NCBI RefSeq assembly: GCF_027797205.1
Contig: NZ_CP115607.1
Coordinates: forward strand, 620,001 to 684,000
DNA length: 64,000 bases
Origin: Campylobacter sp. VBCF_01 NA2
GTDB lineage: Bacteria; Campylobacterota; Campylobacteria; Campylobacterales; Campylobacteraceae
Direction of reading: 5' to 3'
Shown here: positions 35,141 to 42,589 of the stretch, piece by piece
Layout: every line of letters begins with the position of its first letter
Position numbering within the stretch: the first letter of the stretch is position 1
Translations under genes and position numbers: made by a program
Notes under the pieces: model-generated
Databases searched by the model: none
Seen by the model: only the letters and a program-made list of their open reading frames with translations
Told to the model about the DNA's origin: nothing

Positions 35141-35802
35141 AGGTAGCGGTTATCAATTTCCCGGGCACGAACTGCGAACGCGACACAAAATATGCTTTTG
35201 AGCGTCTTGGTTGCGATGTGGAAGTGATTTGGCATAAGGATACTACGCTAAATGCTGATTTGGTCGTGCTTCCTGGCGGTTTTAGCCATGGCGATTATCT
35301 AAGAACGGCTGCGATTGCGAAATTTAGCCCTATCATGGAGGCTGTGCGCGCTCACGCCAAAAAGGGCGGGTATTTGCTCGGTATTTGCAACGGATTTCAA
35401 ATGCTTTTGGAGCTTAAACTCTTAGAGGGCGCGATGAACCGCAACATAAATTTGAGCTTTATCTCTAAATATCACTATCTAAAAGTCATTAGTAATGACA
35501 ATAAATTTCTTGCTTGTTGCAAAAATGGCGAAATTTTAAATATCCCTATCGCGCACGGCGAGGGCAATTACTATGTGGATAGTGAAAATTTGAAAAAAAT
35601 GTATGATAATGACCAAATTTTGCTTAAATACTGCGACGAAAATGGCAATGATTTAAACCCAAATGGCTCGGTTGATAGCATAGCTGGTATTTGCGATAAA
35701 AACAAAAAAATCTTTGGTCTTATGCCGCACCCTGAGCGCGCTATCGAGGAAATTCTCGGTGGAACGGACGGCGAAAAAATGCTAAAAGGGCTAGTTTGTT
35801 AA
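35137..35802 (+). CDS. purQ: Phosphoribosylformylglycinamidine synthase subunit PurQ
   Basis: Encodes 221 residues, a class I glutamine amidotransferase that feeds ammonia to PurL. The nucleophilic Cys is in LLGICNGFQML (about 85-95), and the His and Glu of the triad are in LMPHPERAIEE near the C-terminus. The frame is open upstream inside purS, but the ATG at 35137, overlapping the purS stop as ATGA, starts the conserved KVAVINFPGTNCERD. purL is not in the window. Confidence 0.96.
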   Translation: MKVAVINFPGTNCERDTKYAFERLGCDVEVIWHKDTTLNADLVVLPGGFSHGDYLRTAAIAKFSPIMEAVRAHAKKGGYLLGICNGFQMLLELKLLEGAMNRNINLSFISKYHYLKVISNDNKFLACCKNGEILNIPIAHGEGNYYVDSENLKKMYDNDQILLKYCDENGNDLNPNGSVDSIAGICDKNKKIFGLMPHPERAIEEILGGTDGEKMLKGLVC

Positions 35803-37088
35803 GAAGAGTTTTAGCCCTTTTTGGTATTTGCGCACTTAGCCTAGCTGCGCCAGAGGTTAGCATAGATTCGCTCGATGATTTGAGCAAATACGCTCCGAAA
35901 AAATCAGAGCAAACTAGCTCTACTGAGGGCGCACAGCGTGATAACTCTCGCGTAATGATGAAAATGAATAAAAACGAGGTTATGAATAAAAACCTTAGCC
36001 TTGATGATTTGAAGGCGCTCGCACCGACAAACGAGGTGGATTTGGATATTTCTGATGAGAAAATCTATGAGGATATCAAACCCAAAGAACTCACTCTCAA
36101 AGTCGATGGAGCGCCTAAAAAAGCCTATTATAATGAAATTTTTAGGATAAATTTCAGCGTGTATTTAGGTCAAAAAGTAACCGTTACGCCAAAGCTAGCG
36201 ATCGATCGCACGGAGAATTTAATCTGGCTAAACGAGGATAATATCTCGTGGATACAGGGCGATGAGATGTTTGAAACGACGCTGTATTTTAGCGCAAACG
36301 GCGAGGGTGCGAAGATAAACGACATTATTCTAACCTTAGAGCGAAATGGCGAATTTTTTGAAAAAAGCTCGATTAAACCGCGCAATCCTGAGTTTATCAA
36401 GCTAGAAAAAAGGGAAAATTTCGTCCATATTTCAGCCGATGATTTGAAGCTAAAAAACTACAAAACCGCCAAATTTGACGATAATTCAAATTTACTCACC
36501 CTAGATTTAAGCGTGCGAAACGGCGCGCTTGCCTCATTTAGCGTGGATAATCCCTCTATCATAAAACAAGGCGTGGATTCTGTGCGTGGCGGATACGCTA
36601 GCCAGAGTGGGTATTATTTCGCTGTAATCGACAAAAATGTGAAAAATTTTGATTTTAGCTATTTTAATCTGCAAACGAAAAAATTCGAAAATTTCGGTAT
36701 CGAGCTAAATCCGCAGGCTGAGGATCTTAGCACGCAAATCGGGCTCAATCCGAAAGAATCAAAATTCGAAGCTTACAAACAAATCGCCATTTACACCCTC
36801 GCAGCGGTGCTTTTGGTGATGTTTTTGCTCAGCAAAAATATCACTCCGCTGATTTTTGCGGTGATTATTTTGGCGCTAAATTTGTATTATCAAAACCCTT
36901 ATGGAAACGGCAAAATCGCCAAAAATACCGCCGTGCATATCCTGCCGATACCGACATCTACGGTGTTTTATGTCACCAAAGAGCCTCAAAAGGTCGAAAT
37001 TTTGGGCGAAAACAAGGGATTTTATAAAATCATGCTAAGTGGCAGCAAAATCGGCTGGATCAAAAAGGACGAAATTGTCAAGGATTAA
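35796..37088 (+). CDS. Exported membrane-anchored protein with C-terminal SH3-like domain
   Basis: Encodes 430 residues. TTG start behind AAAAGGG, overlapping purQ by 7 nt. A signal peptide (LRRVLALFGICALSLAA) leads to a long periplasmic region rich in beta strands (about 100-310). Then come two membrane helices (YTLAAVLLVMFLLS and ITPLIFAVIILALNL, about 330-370) and a C-terminal SH3b-like domain ending GFYKIMLSGSKIGWIKKDEI. I recall an equivalent gene at this position in C. jejuni (Cj0515); function unknown. plsC begins inside its end. Confidence 0.75.
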   Translation: MLRRVLALFGICALSLAAPEVSIDSLDDLSKYAPKKSEQTSSTEGAQRDNSRVMMKMNKNEVMNKNLSLDDLKALAPTNEVDLDISDEKIYEDIKPKELTLKVDGAPKKAYYNEIFRINFSVYLGQKVTVTPKLAIDRTENLIWLNEDNISWIQGDEMFETTLYFSANGEGAKINDIILTLERNGEFFEKSSIKPRNPEFIKLEKRENFVHISADDLKLKNYKTAKFDDNSNLLTLDLSVRNGALASFSVDNPSIIKQGVDSVRGGYASQSGYYFAVIDKNVKNFDFSYFNLQTKKFENFGIELNPQAEDLSTQIGLNPKESKFEAYKQIAIYTLAAVLLVMFLLSKNITPLIFAVIILALNLYYQNPYGNGKIAKNTAVHILPIPTSTVFYVTKEPQKVEILGENKGFYKIMLSGSKIGWIKKDEIVKD

Positions 37089-37887
37089 GGCGCTTTTTTA
37101 CTCGTTTTGGTTCGTCGCTACGGTAATGGTCGTAATCGTGCTGATGTGGGCGAAAAACAGCTCGCACCGCACATTTCGCCGTATGTGGGGCAGGTGGCAA
37201 AGATACGCCGTGGGTTATGATATCGAAATCATCGGCTCGCCAGACCCGCAGGTGGGGCTTTTTATCGCAAATCATCAAAGCATTATGGATATCGTGGTTT
37301 TAGAAGAAACGCACCCTGCAAACATCTGCTGGATAGCCAAAAAAGAGATTGGCGAACTGCCGATAATCGGCAAAATTTTAACCCTGCCAAAGATGATTGC
37401 CGTCGATCGCAAAAACCCTCGCGAGCTCGTGCGAATCGTGCATGAAGTAGATGATCGTATAAAAAATGGCCGCGCTATCGTGATGTTTCCAGAAGGCACC
37501 AGACATCGTGGCACAAAAATGCTCAAATTTCAAAACGGCGCAAAAATGATAGCAAACAAACTAGGCCTTAAAGTCCAGCCTATCGTGCTTATCGGCACTG
37601 GGGCGATTGCGGATTCGAAGGAATTTCGCGTGCGAAGCGGGCATGTGAAAATCATCTACCTAGACCCCGTCGATACGAGTGATAGCGTATGGCTAGAAAA
37701 TACCCGCGCTAAAATGCAAGCTATCATCGACGAGCACGAAAATTCGGGGCAAAATTCTACGCAAAATTTGGCGGAAAATAGTGAAATTTCAGCGCAAAAT
37801 TCAGCGCAAAATAGCGAAATTTCAGCGCAAAATTCTACGCAAAATTCAGAGCAAAATTCGGCTAATAATAGTAGCGAGCAGTGTTAA
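37075..37887 (+). CDS. plsC: 1-acyl-sn-glycerol-3-phosphate acyltransferase PlsC, with repetitive tail
   Basis: Encodes 270 residues. It makes phosphatidic acid at the inner membrane. An N-terminal membrane segment (FYSFWFVATVMVVIVLMW) precedes the acyltransferase motifs NHQSIMD (HX4D) and FPEGTRHRG. The start is chosen as TTG at 37075, five bases after AAGGA; an open GTG at 37039 has no ribosome site. The last 45 or so residues are an unusual low-complexity tail of repeated Gln-Asn-Ser units (QNSEISAQNS), matched by tandem repeats in the DNA at about 37745-37860. Confidence 0.92.
   Translation: MSRIKALFYSFWFVATVMVVIVLMWAKNSSHRTFRRMWGRWQRYAVGYDIEIIGSPDPQVGLFIANHQSIMDIVVLEETHPANICWIAKKEIGELPIIGKILTLPKMIAVDRKNPRELVRIVHEVDDRIKNGRAIVMFPEGTRHRGTKMLKFQNGAKMIANKLGLKVQPIVLIGTGAIADSKEFRVRSGHVKIIYLDPVDTSDSVWLENTRAKMQAIIDEHENSGQNSTQNLAENSEISAQNSAQNSEISAQNSTQNSEQNSANNSSEQC
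37745..37860 (+). repeat. Tandem repeats encoding the PlsC C-terminal tail
   Basis: Degenerate tandem units built on GCGCAAAATTC and GCGAAATTTCA, about 11-36 bp periods, with two near-identical AGCGAAATTTCAGCGCAAAA segments (near 37782-37830). All units keep the reading frame. Confidence 0.65.
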
Positions 37888-37910
37888 ATTTGGCTAAATT
37901 TGGGGAAATT

Positions 37911-38984
37911 TTGAAAATTTTAATTCTGTTTTTTTCATTTTTACTTTTTGGTTGTGCTAGCGAAAACACCCTCTCTCTCATCGCTGTGGGGGACAATCTA
38001 ATCCACTCCAAGCTAATCGAGGGCGCGCATGATAAAACCGCCAAAAGCCACGATTTTAAGCCGTATTATCGCTTTATCAAAGATGAAATCAAAGACAAAG
38101 ATATCAAAATCATAAACCAAGAAACAATCCTAATCGAAGATAAAAAAAAGCTCTCAGGCTACCCAAATTTCGGCTCTCCGCTCGAAGTAGGCGAGGCTGT
38201 GAGGGACGCTGGGTTTAATTTAATCGCCCATGCGACAAACCACGCGCTCGATAAGGGCGAAGAAGGCATACTAGATAGCGCTAAATTTTGGTCTAGCTTC
38301 GAGGATATCGCGTATATCGGCATTTCGCCAGATCAAAATAGCAGTAAAATCGTTAAAATTTTGAAAAAAAACAATGTTAGCGTCGCGTTTTTGAACTACA
38401 CTTATGGGCTAAACGGCCACATAATGCCAAAAGGCAAAGGGTATTTGGTGGATTTGTTAAGCGACGAGGAAAAAATTTTAAGCGACTTAGAGCTTGCGAA
38501 AAAACACGCCGATTTTGTGGTGGTTTTGCCACACTGGGGCGTGGAATACACGCACAAACCAACCGCCACACAGAAAAAGCAGGCGCAGTTTTTGGCAAAC
38601 TCTGGCGCAGATCTCATCATCGGCACACACCCGCATGTAATCCAGCCATTAGAGCTCATCACCACAGATGATAACAGAAGCGTGCCGTGCTTTTATTCGC
38701 TAGGAAACTTCATCTCTAACCAAGACGAGAGCGCGCGCATGCTGGGCGCCATGGCTGATATCGTAATCGAAAAAGAGGGCAACGCAACAAAGATAAAAAG
38801 TCTGCGCGCAGTCCCGCTAATCACGCACATTAGCCCATATTCGCACGATTTTTCGGTGCATTTGTTCGCTCGCTACCCAGATATGCTAGCGATGACGCAC
38901 AGGCTTAGGCGGGTTGGGGACTTTAAAACCGAAAATCTCAAAACGCTTTGGAACAGCGTTTTTCCGGAGTTTGAGATAAAATAA
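37911..38984 (+). CDS. CapA-like (PGA_cap) lipoprotein
   Basis: Encodes 357 residues from TTG at 37911, which follows GGGGAAATT and gives a clean lipoprotein signal (MKILILFFSFLLFGC). GTG at 37881 is also open and overlaps plsC. The body is a PGA_cap/CapA metallophosphoesterase-like domain: SLIAVGDNLIH, IINQETILI, HATNHALDKGEEGI, LPHWGVEYTHKPT, IIGTHPHVIQP and CFYSLGNFIS. In Bacillus the family acts in poly-gamma-glutamate capsule export; many Gram-negative members have other or unknown roles, and no capB or capC lies nearby. Confidence 0.8.
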   Translation: MKILILFFSFLLFGCASENTLSLIAVGDNLIHSKLIEGAHDKTAKSHDFKPYYRFIKDEIKDKDIKIINQETILIEDKKKLSGYPNFGSPLEVGEAVRDAGFNLIAHATNHALDKGEEGILDSAKFWSSFEDIAYIGISPDQNSSKIVKILKKNNVSVAFLNYTYGLNGHIMPKGKGYLVDLLSDEEKILSDLELAKKHADFVVVLPHWGVEYTHKPTATQKKQAQFLANSGADLIIGTHPHVIQPLELITTDDNRSVPCFYSLGNFISNQDESARMLGAMADIVIEKEGNATKIKSLRAVPLITHISPYSHDFSVHLFARYPDMLAMTHRLRRVGDFKTENLKTLWNSVFPEFEIK

Positions 38985-39006
38985 ATTTGATTAAAAGGGG
39001 GAGAGT

Positions 39007-39768
39007 GTGGAATTTGAAATTTGGCAAATTTTGATTTTAGTTGCCGCGGCGTTTGCTGGTGGATTTATCGACGCAATCGCAGGCGGAGGCGGGCTGATAT
39101 GCCTGCCTGCACTGCTTGCAGTGGGTATCCCGCCACATCTCGCCCTTGGTACAAACAAGCTTCAAGGCACATTTGGCACATTTTCTGCGGCGCTAAATTT
39201 CACGCTCAAAGGGCTAGTCGATCCGCGCAAAATCGCCCTAGCGATACTTTGCACTCTCATTGGCGCATTTATTGGCACGCGCGTGGTGCTTTTAATCGAC
39301 GCGAAATTTCTAAACTACATTATCCCGGTTTTGCTTTTGGCGCTTTTTATCTACACTGTGCTAAGCCCAAATTTAGGCGAAAGCGAGCGCGCAGCGAAGA
39401 TGAGCAAAAATTTATTTTATGTTTTGTTTGGTCTGCTTTTGGGATTTTATGACGGATTTTTTGGACCTGGGGCTGGGTCGTTTTGGACTTTTGCACTAGT
39501 TGGCGTGCTAGGACTTCACATGAAAACTGCCGTCGCGCAGACAAAAATTTTAAATTTCGTCTCAAATATCGTATCACTAGGCGTGTTTATCATCGGCGGA
39601 CAGGTGCTGTGGATGATAGGTATCATCATGGGTTGCGCGCAGATAGTAGGCGGCTGGATGGGGTCAAATTTGGTCGTGAAAAAAGATGTGAAATTCGTGC
39701 GCATGATACTGCTTTTCGTCGTTGCATGCACGATTTTAAAGCTACTTTATGGATTGATTTTTGGCTAA
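39007..39768 (+). CDS. TSUP family transporter (TauE/SafE, YfcA-like)
   Basis: Encodes 253 residues. GTG start after GGGGGAG. About eight membrane helices arranged as two repeats, each with the glycine-rich signature: GGFIDAIAGGGGLICLPALL (about 19-38) and GFYDGFFGPGAGSFWTF (about 139-155). ALGTNKLQGTFGTFSA after the first repeat is typical of YfcA-like members. These proteins move sulfite, sulfonates or other organic anions; substrate unknown. It is 22 nt after the CapA-like gene. Confidence 0.9.
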   Translation: MEFEIWQILILVAAAFAGGFIDAIAGGGGLICLPALLAVGIPPHLALGTNKLQGTFGTFSAALNFTLKGLVDPRKIALAILCTLIGAFIGTRVVLLIDAKFLNYIIPVLLLALFIYTVLSPNLGESERAAKMSKNLFYVLFGLLLGFYDGFFGPGAGSFWTFALVGVLGLHMKTAVAQTKILNFVSNIVSLGVFIIGGQVLWMIGIIMGCAQIVGGWMGSNLVVKKDVKFVRMILLFVVACTILKLLYGLIFG

Positions 39769-39858
39769 AATTTGGTAGTTTTATAAAAAACTTAAATTTA
39801 TTGGCTCATAAGTTAAAAGTGGCTAGAATTTTTTAATTTTTTTTTGAAAGGATACTGT

Positions 39859-40233
39859 ATGAAGGTAATTTCGACAAAAAAAGCCCCAGGTGCCATTGGG
39901 CCGTATTCACAAGCAATCGTTGCAAATGGATTTGTTTTCACTTCTGGTCAGATTGCGCTCACGCCAGATGGCGAGTTCGCTGGTGGCGATGTGAGAGCAC
40001 AAACTACGCAGGTTATGGCTAATTTAAAAGCGATTTTGAAAAAGGCTGGAAGCGACTTTGACCACGCGATTAAAACCACGATTTTTTTGGCTGATATGGG
40101 CGATTTCGTGGCAGTAAATGAGGTGTATGGCGAGTATTTCAAAGACACCAAACCAGCCCGCTCAACCGTTCAGGTCGCAAAACTCCCAAAAGACGCTCTT
40201 GTAGAAATCGAAGTCATCGCAAGCGTGAAATAA
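39859..40233 (+). CDS. ridA: RidA family enamine/imine deaminase
   Basis: Encodes 124 residues. RidA hydrolyses reactive 2-aminoacrylate from threonine/serine dehydratases, protecting PLP enzymes, including those of branched-chain synthesis. Landmarks: [20 protein letters not shown] near the N-terminus and the catalytic Arg in [20 protein letters not shown]. The frame is open 15 nt further, but the ATG at 39859 is six bases after AAAGGA and starts the conserved part. Confidence 0.93.
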   Translation: MKVISTKKAPGAIGPYSQAIVANGFVFTSGQIALTPDGEFAGGDVRAQTTQVMANLKAILKKAGSDFDHAIKTTIFLADMGDFVAVNEVYGEYFKDTKPARSTVQVAKLPKDALVEIEVIASVK

Positions 40234-40260
40234 TTCACAAAATTTTATTAAAAATTTTAC

Positions 40261-40291
40261 AAATCATAGGAAAAAATTCCTATGATTTTTT
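40261..40291 (+). terminator. Intrinsic terminator after ridA
   Basis: Arms AAATCATAGGAA and TTCCTATGATTT with loop AAAA, followed by TTTT. A second small palindrome (GCCCAAAATTTGGGC, 40299-40313) may serve the converging gene. Confidence 0.85.
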
Positions 40292-40327
40292 AAATTTAGC
40301 CCAAAATTTGGGCGCGAAACCCAAATC

Positions 40328-41731
40328 TCACTCGCTTCTAGCGTCGCTGATTTCATATCCGAAATTTATCGTTTTTGCCTCGCCGTTATTTAGCCTGAAT
40401 TTCCAGCTTGCTCGGCCCTCAGTGTCGATATTATCAGCTTTCGTGCCACTTTTATCAGTGATTTTGACTTTCTCATCCGCGCTTAGTGGTATTTTGGCGA
40501 GTAGTTCGATATCCCAAGCCCGCTTGCTTGTGTTTTTCACCTCGTAATTCCAACTAGAAATCGTGGTTTTTTTGGTGCCAAAAAAGTTTTCTTTGGTGTT
40601 TTTCTCATCGATTTTTTTGGTGACTTTGATTAGGCGATTTTGTCCTAAAAACACGCTAGTATCCACACCAGCAGGTATTTCCTCGCGCCAGTCCTGGCCT
40701 GCATTTACCCCGTCGATTTCGATTGTCGTAAGGGCGTGGTTGAGTGGTTTTTCAAGCTTTGTTTTGGCCTGCAAAAACGCTAAATTTTGGCTGTATGCGT
40801 CGATAAAAATGCTAAATTTCGCCTCTAAAATTTGCTCGTCAAAGTCGATTTTCGCGCTCTCATTTGGCGCAATGCTTAAATTTTCAATCGTGTATGAGTT
40901 CGATAGTGTGAGCTGGGCATTTGTCGCCTGCGCGGCGCGGTTGCTCATCGCAGCCCTTGGCGCGGCATTTAGCATGGCTTTTTGCATATACACGCCATCT
41001 GCTTCGTAAGTTTGCCCACCGATATATTGCGCTTTAAACGGCCTTGGGGCGAGCAGGGCAGAATACGCATACGGATAAATCGCCACACTAAGCGCGTCAA
41101 GAGCCGAATTTAGCGGGTTTTTCACGCGGATTGATTGTGTGATAGCAAGCTTTTGCTTCTCTGTATCGGCGCTGATTTTCGCGCTCGCACCCTCGTTTAA
41201 AAACGCCGTGTATCGCAACGCAACGCTCTTTGGCGCGCACGCAAAGCTTAAATTCGCATGCCTCATTTGCGCGCTAGGTGTGCGTGCGATTTGCTCGTTT
41301 AGCGCGCTCTCATCGGCTTGAAGCTTAGCGATATTTTCAAAATCCCTTAGCGTGCCCGTGTAAAATTCATCTGCATTTCCGCTACCAGAACTAGCTAAAC
41401 TTTTGCTAAATTCAATCTTAGCTTGGATTGCCTTTTTTTGCGCTACTACCTTTGCAAGGGCTTCTTCTAGGCGTTTTCTCTCGTCGCTTTTTATCTCATA
41501 AATCCCGCTGTCTTCAAGCTTTTCTAGCTCGCACTCGCTTTTGATTTCAAGCTGACTTAAATCGAGCGTGGCAGGGATTTCTACGCTAAATTTCGCATTG
41601 CCCGGGCTAAAAGTTTGGGTCAAAAAACTATCGTTTTGATAAATTTCGATGAAATTTTGCTTTGGTTTTTCTAGCTCGTTTGCGCCACAGAGCGCGCACG
41701 ATACGATTAGTGGCAGGGTTAGGCTTTTCAT
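40328..41731 (-). CDS. DUF4139 / mucoidy-inhibitor-like exported protein
   Basis: Encodes 467 residues with an N-terminal signal (MKSLTLPLIVSCALCGA). The first half includes a coiled coil (ERKRLEEALAKVVAQKKAIQ). The second half matches DUF4139: VFLGQNRLIKVTKKI, the loop ENFFGTKKTTISSWNYEVKN, and KIPLSADEKVKI before a beta-rich end. In other bacteria DUF4139 proteins (MuiA-like) are linked to mucoidy but have no defined activity. It is a single gene, divergent from the Crp/Fnr gene. Confidence 0.8.
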   Translation of the reverse strand: MKSLTLPLIVSCALCGANELEKPKQNFIEIYQNDSFLTQTFSPGNAKFSVEIPATLDLSQLEIKSECELEKLEDSGIYEIKSDERKRLEEALAKVVAQKKAIQAKIEFSKSLASSGSGNADEFYTGTLRDFENIAKLQADESALNEQIARTPSAQMRHANLSFACAPKSVALRYTAFLNEGASAKISADTEKQKLAITQSIRVKNPLNSALDALSVAIYPYAYSALLAPRPFKAQYIGGQTYEADGVYMQKAMLNAAPRAAMSNRAAQATNAQLTLSNSYTIENLSIAPNESAKIDFDEQILEAKFSIFIDAYSQNLAFLQAKTKLEKPLNHALTTIEIDGVNAGQDWREEIPAGVDTSVFLGQNRLIKVTKKIDEKNTKENFFGTKKTTISSWNYEVKNTSKRAWDIELLAKIPLSADEKVKITDKSGTKADNIDTEGRASWKFRLNNGEAKTINFGYEISDARSE

Positions 41732-41829
41732 TGCATCTCCTTAAAAATTTTCAAAATATTAGTAATTTAAAGTAAATGGTAGTTTAAAAGTGTAAAATGA
41801 AAGCTTTATAAAATTTTTAGGGGTGAAAT

Positions 41830-42471
41830 ATGCTAGAAGCGCAAGACTGGGAGTTTTTGAAGGGAAATTTTTGCGATAAATTTGATTTTGAGGACGATGA
41901 TTTGGGCTTGATTTACAAAAACGCGTATAAAAAGCGCCTAAGAGCGGGGCAGATAATCTATGCTAGCGAGGATTGTTTGGGCTATGTTTTGCTTCGTAGC
42001 GGGCTTTTGCGCGCATTTATCGGCACTGGGGGCAAGGAGCTCACGGTTTTTAGCATACAAAACGGAGAGAGCTGTATGATCTGCGATACTTGCAAGTTCG
42101 CCCTTGCCCAAAACCGCCTTAGCGTCGAGGCTAGAAGCGAGTGTGAGCTTATCGTAATCCCGCCAAGCATTTTTAAAATCCTAAAAGAACGCTACCCTGC
42201 TGTGCTAAATTTCGCCCTGCAAATCGTAGCCAAACGCTTTTCGCAAGTCATAATGGCTAGCGAGCAGGCGATTTTCGCGCCACTTAGCGAGCGCATAATG
42301 GGCTTTTTGCGCGAAAATTTGGGCGCAAACGGCGAAGTGTGCGCGACGCACGAAGATATAGCCAATCATATCGGAAGTGCCAGAGAGGCGGTATCGCGCG
42401 TGCTAAAAGAGATGGAAAAATCAGGCAAAATCGCCCTTAGCAGGGGTAAGGTCGTGGTGATTGAGATTTGA
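41830..42471 (+). CDS. Crp/Fnr family transcriptional regulator with CxxCxxC motif
   Basis: Encodes 213 residues. The N-terminal cyclic-nucleotide-like beta barrel (about 20-120) has GYVLLRSGLLRAFIGTGGKE and VFSIQNGESCMICDTCKF. A dimerisation helix follows, and the C-terminal winged helix (THEDIANHIGSAREAVSRVL) binds DNA. Cys residues in CMICDTC (about 83-89) could bind a cofactor such as an iron-sulfur cluster or haem, or sense redox state, but this is inferred. ATG follows AGGGGTGAAAT. Targets unknown. Confidence 0.88.
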   Translation: MLEAQDWEFLKGNFCDKFDFEDDDLGLIYKNAYKKRLRAGQIIYASEDCLGYVLLRSGLLRAFIGTGGKELTVFSIQNGESCMICDTCKFALAQNRLSVEARSECELIVIPPSIFKILKERYPAVLNFALQIVAKRFSQVIMASEQAIFAPLSERIMGFLRENLGANGEVCATHEDIANHIGSAREAVSRVLKEMEKSGKIALSRGKVVVIEI

Positions 42472-42508
42472 AATTTTGAAATTTTGCGTTTTGTTTAAAT
42501 TTTGGTTT

Positions 42509-42533
42509 GCAAAATACTGCGCCGAAATTTTTT
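42509..42533. repeat. Family-3 dispersed element
   Basis: GCAAAATACTGCGCCGAAAT followed by T-rich sequence, inverted relative to the copies at 6667 and 6690 and almost identical to the copy at 51268. Confidence 0.6.
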
Positions 42534-42550
42534 GAAATTTTAAAAATTTT

Positions 42551-42586
42551 AAAATTTGGCTAAATTTTAAAATTTAGCCAAATTTT
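42551..42586. terminator. Bidirectional terminator between convergent genes
   Basis: A perfect 36-bp palindrome, each arm AAAATTTGGCTAAATTTT or its complement, between the Crp/Fnr gene and the AsmA-like gene. Confidence 0.75.
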
Positions 42587-42589
42587 GCG

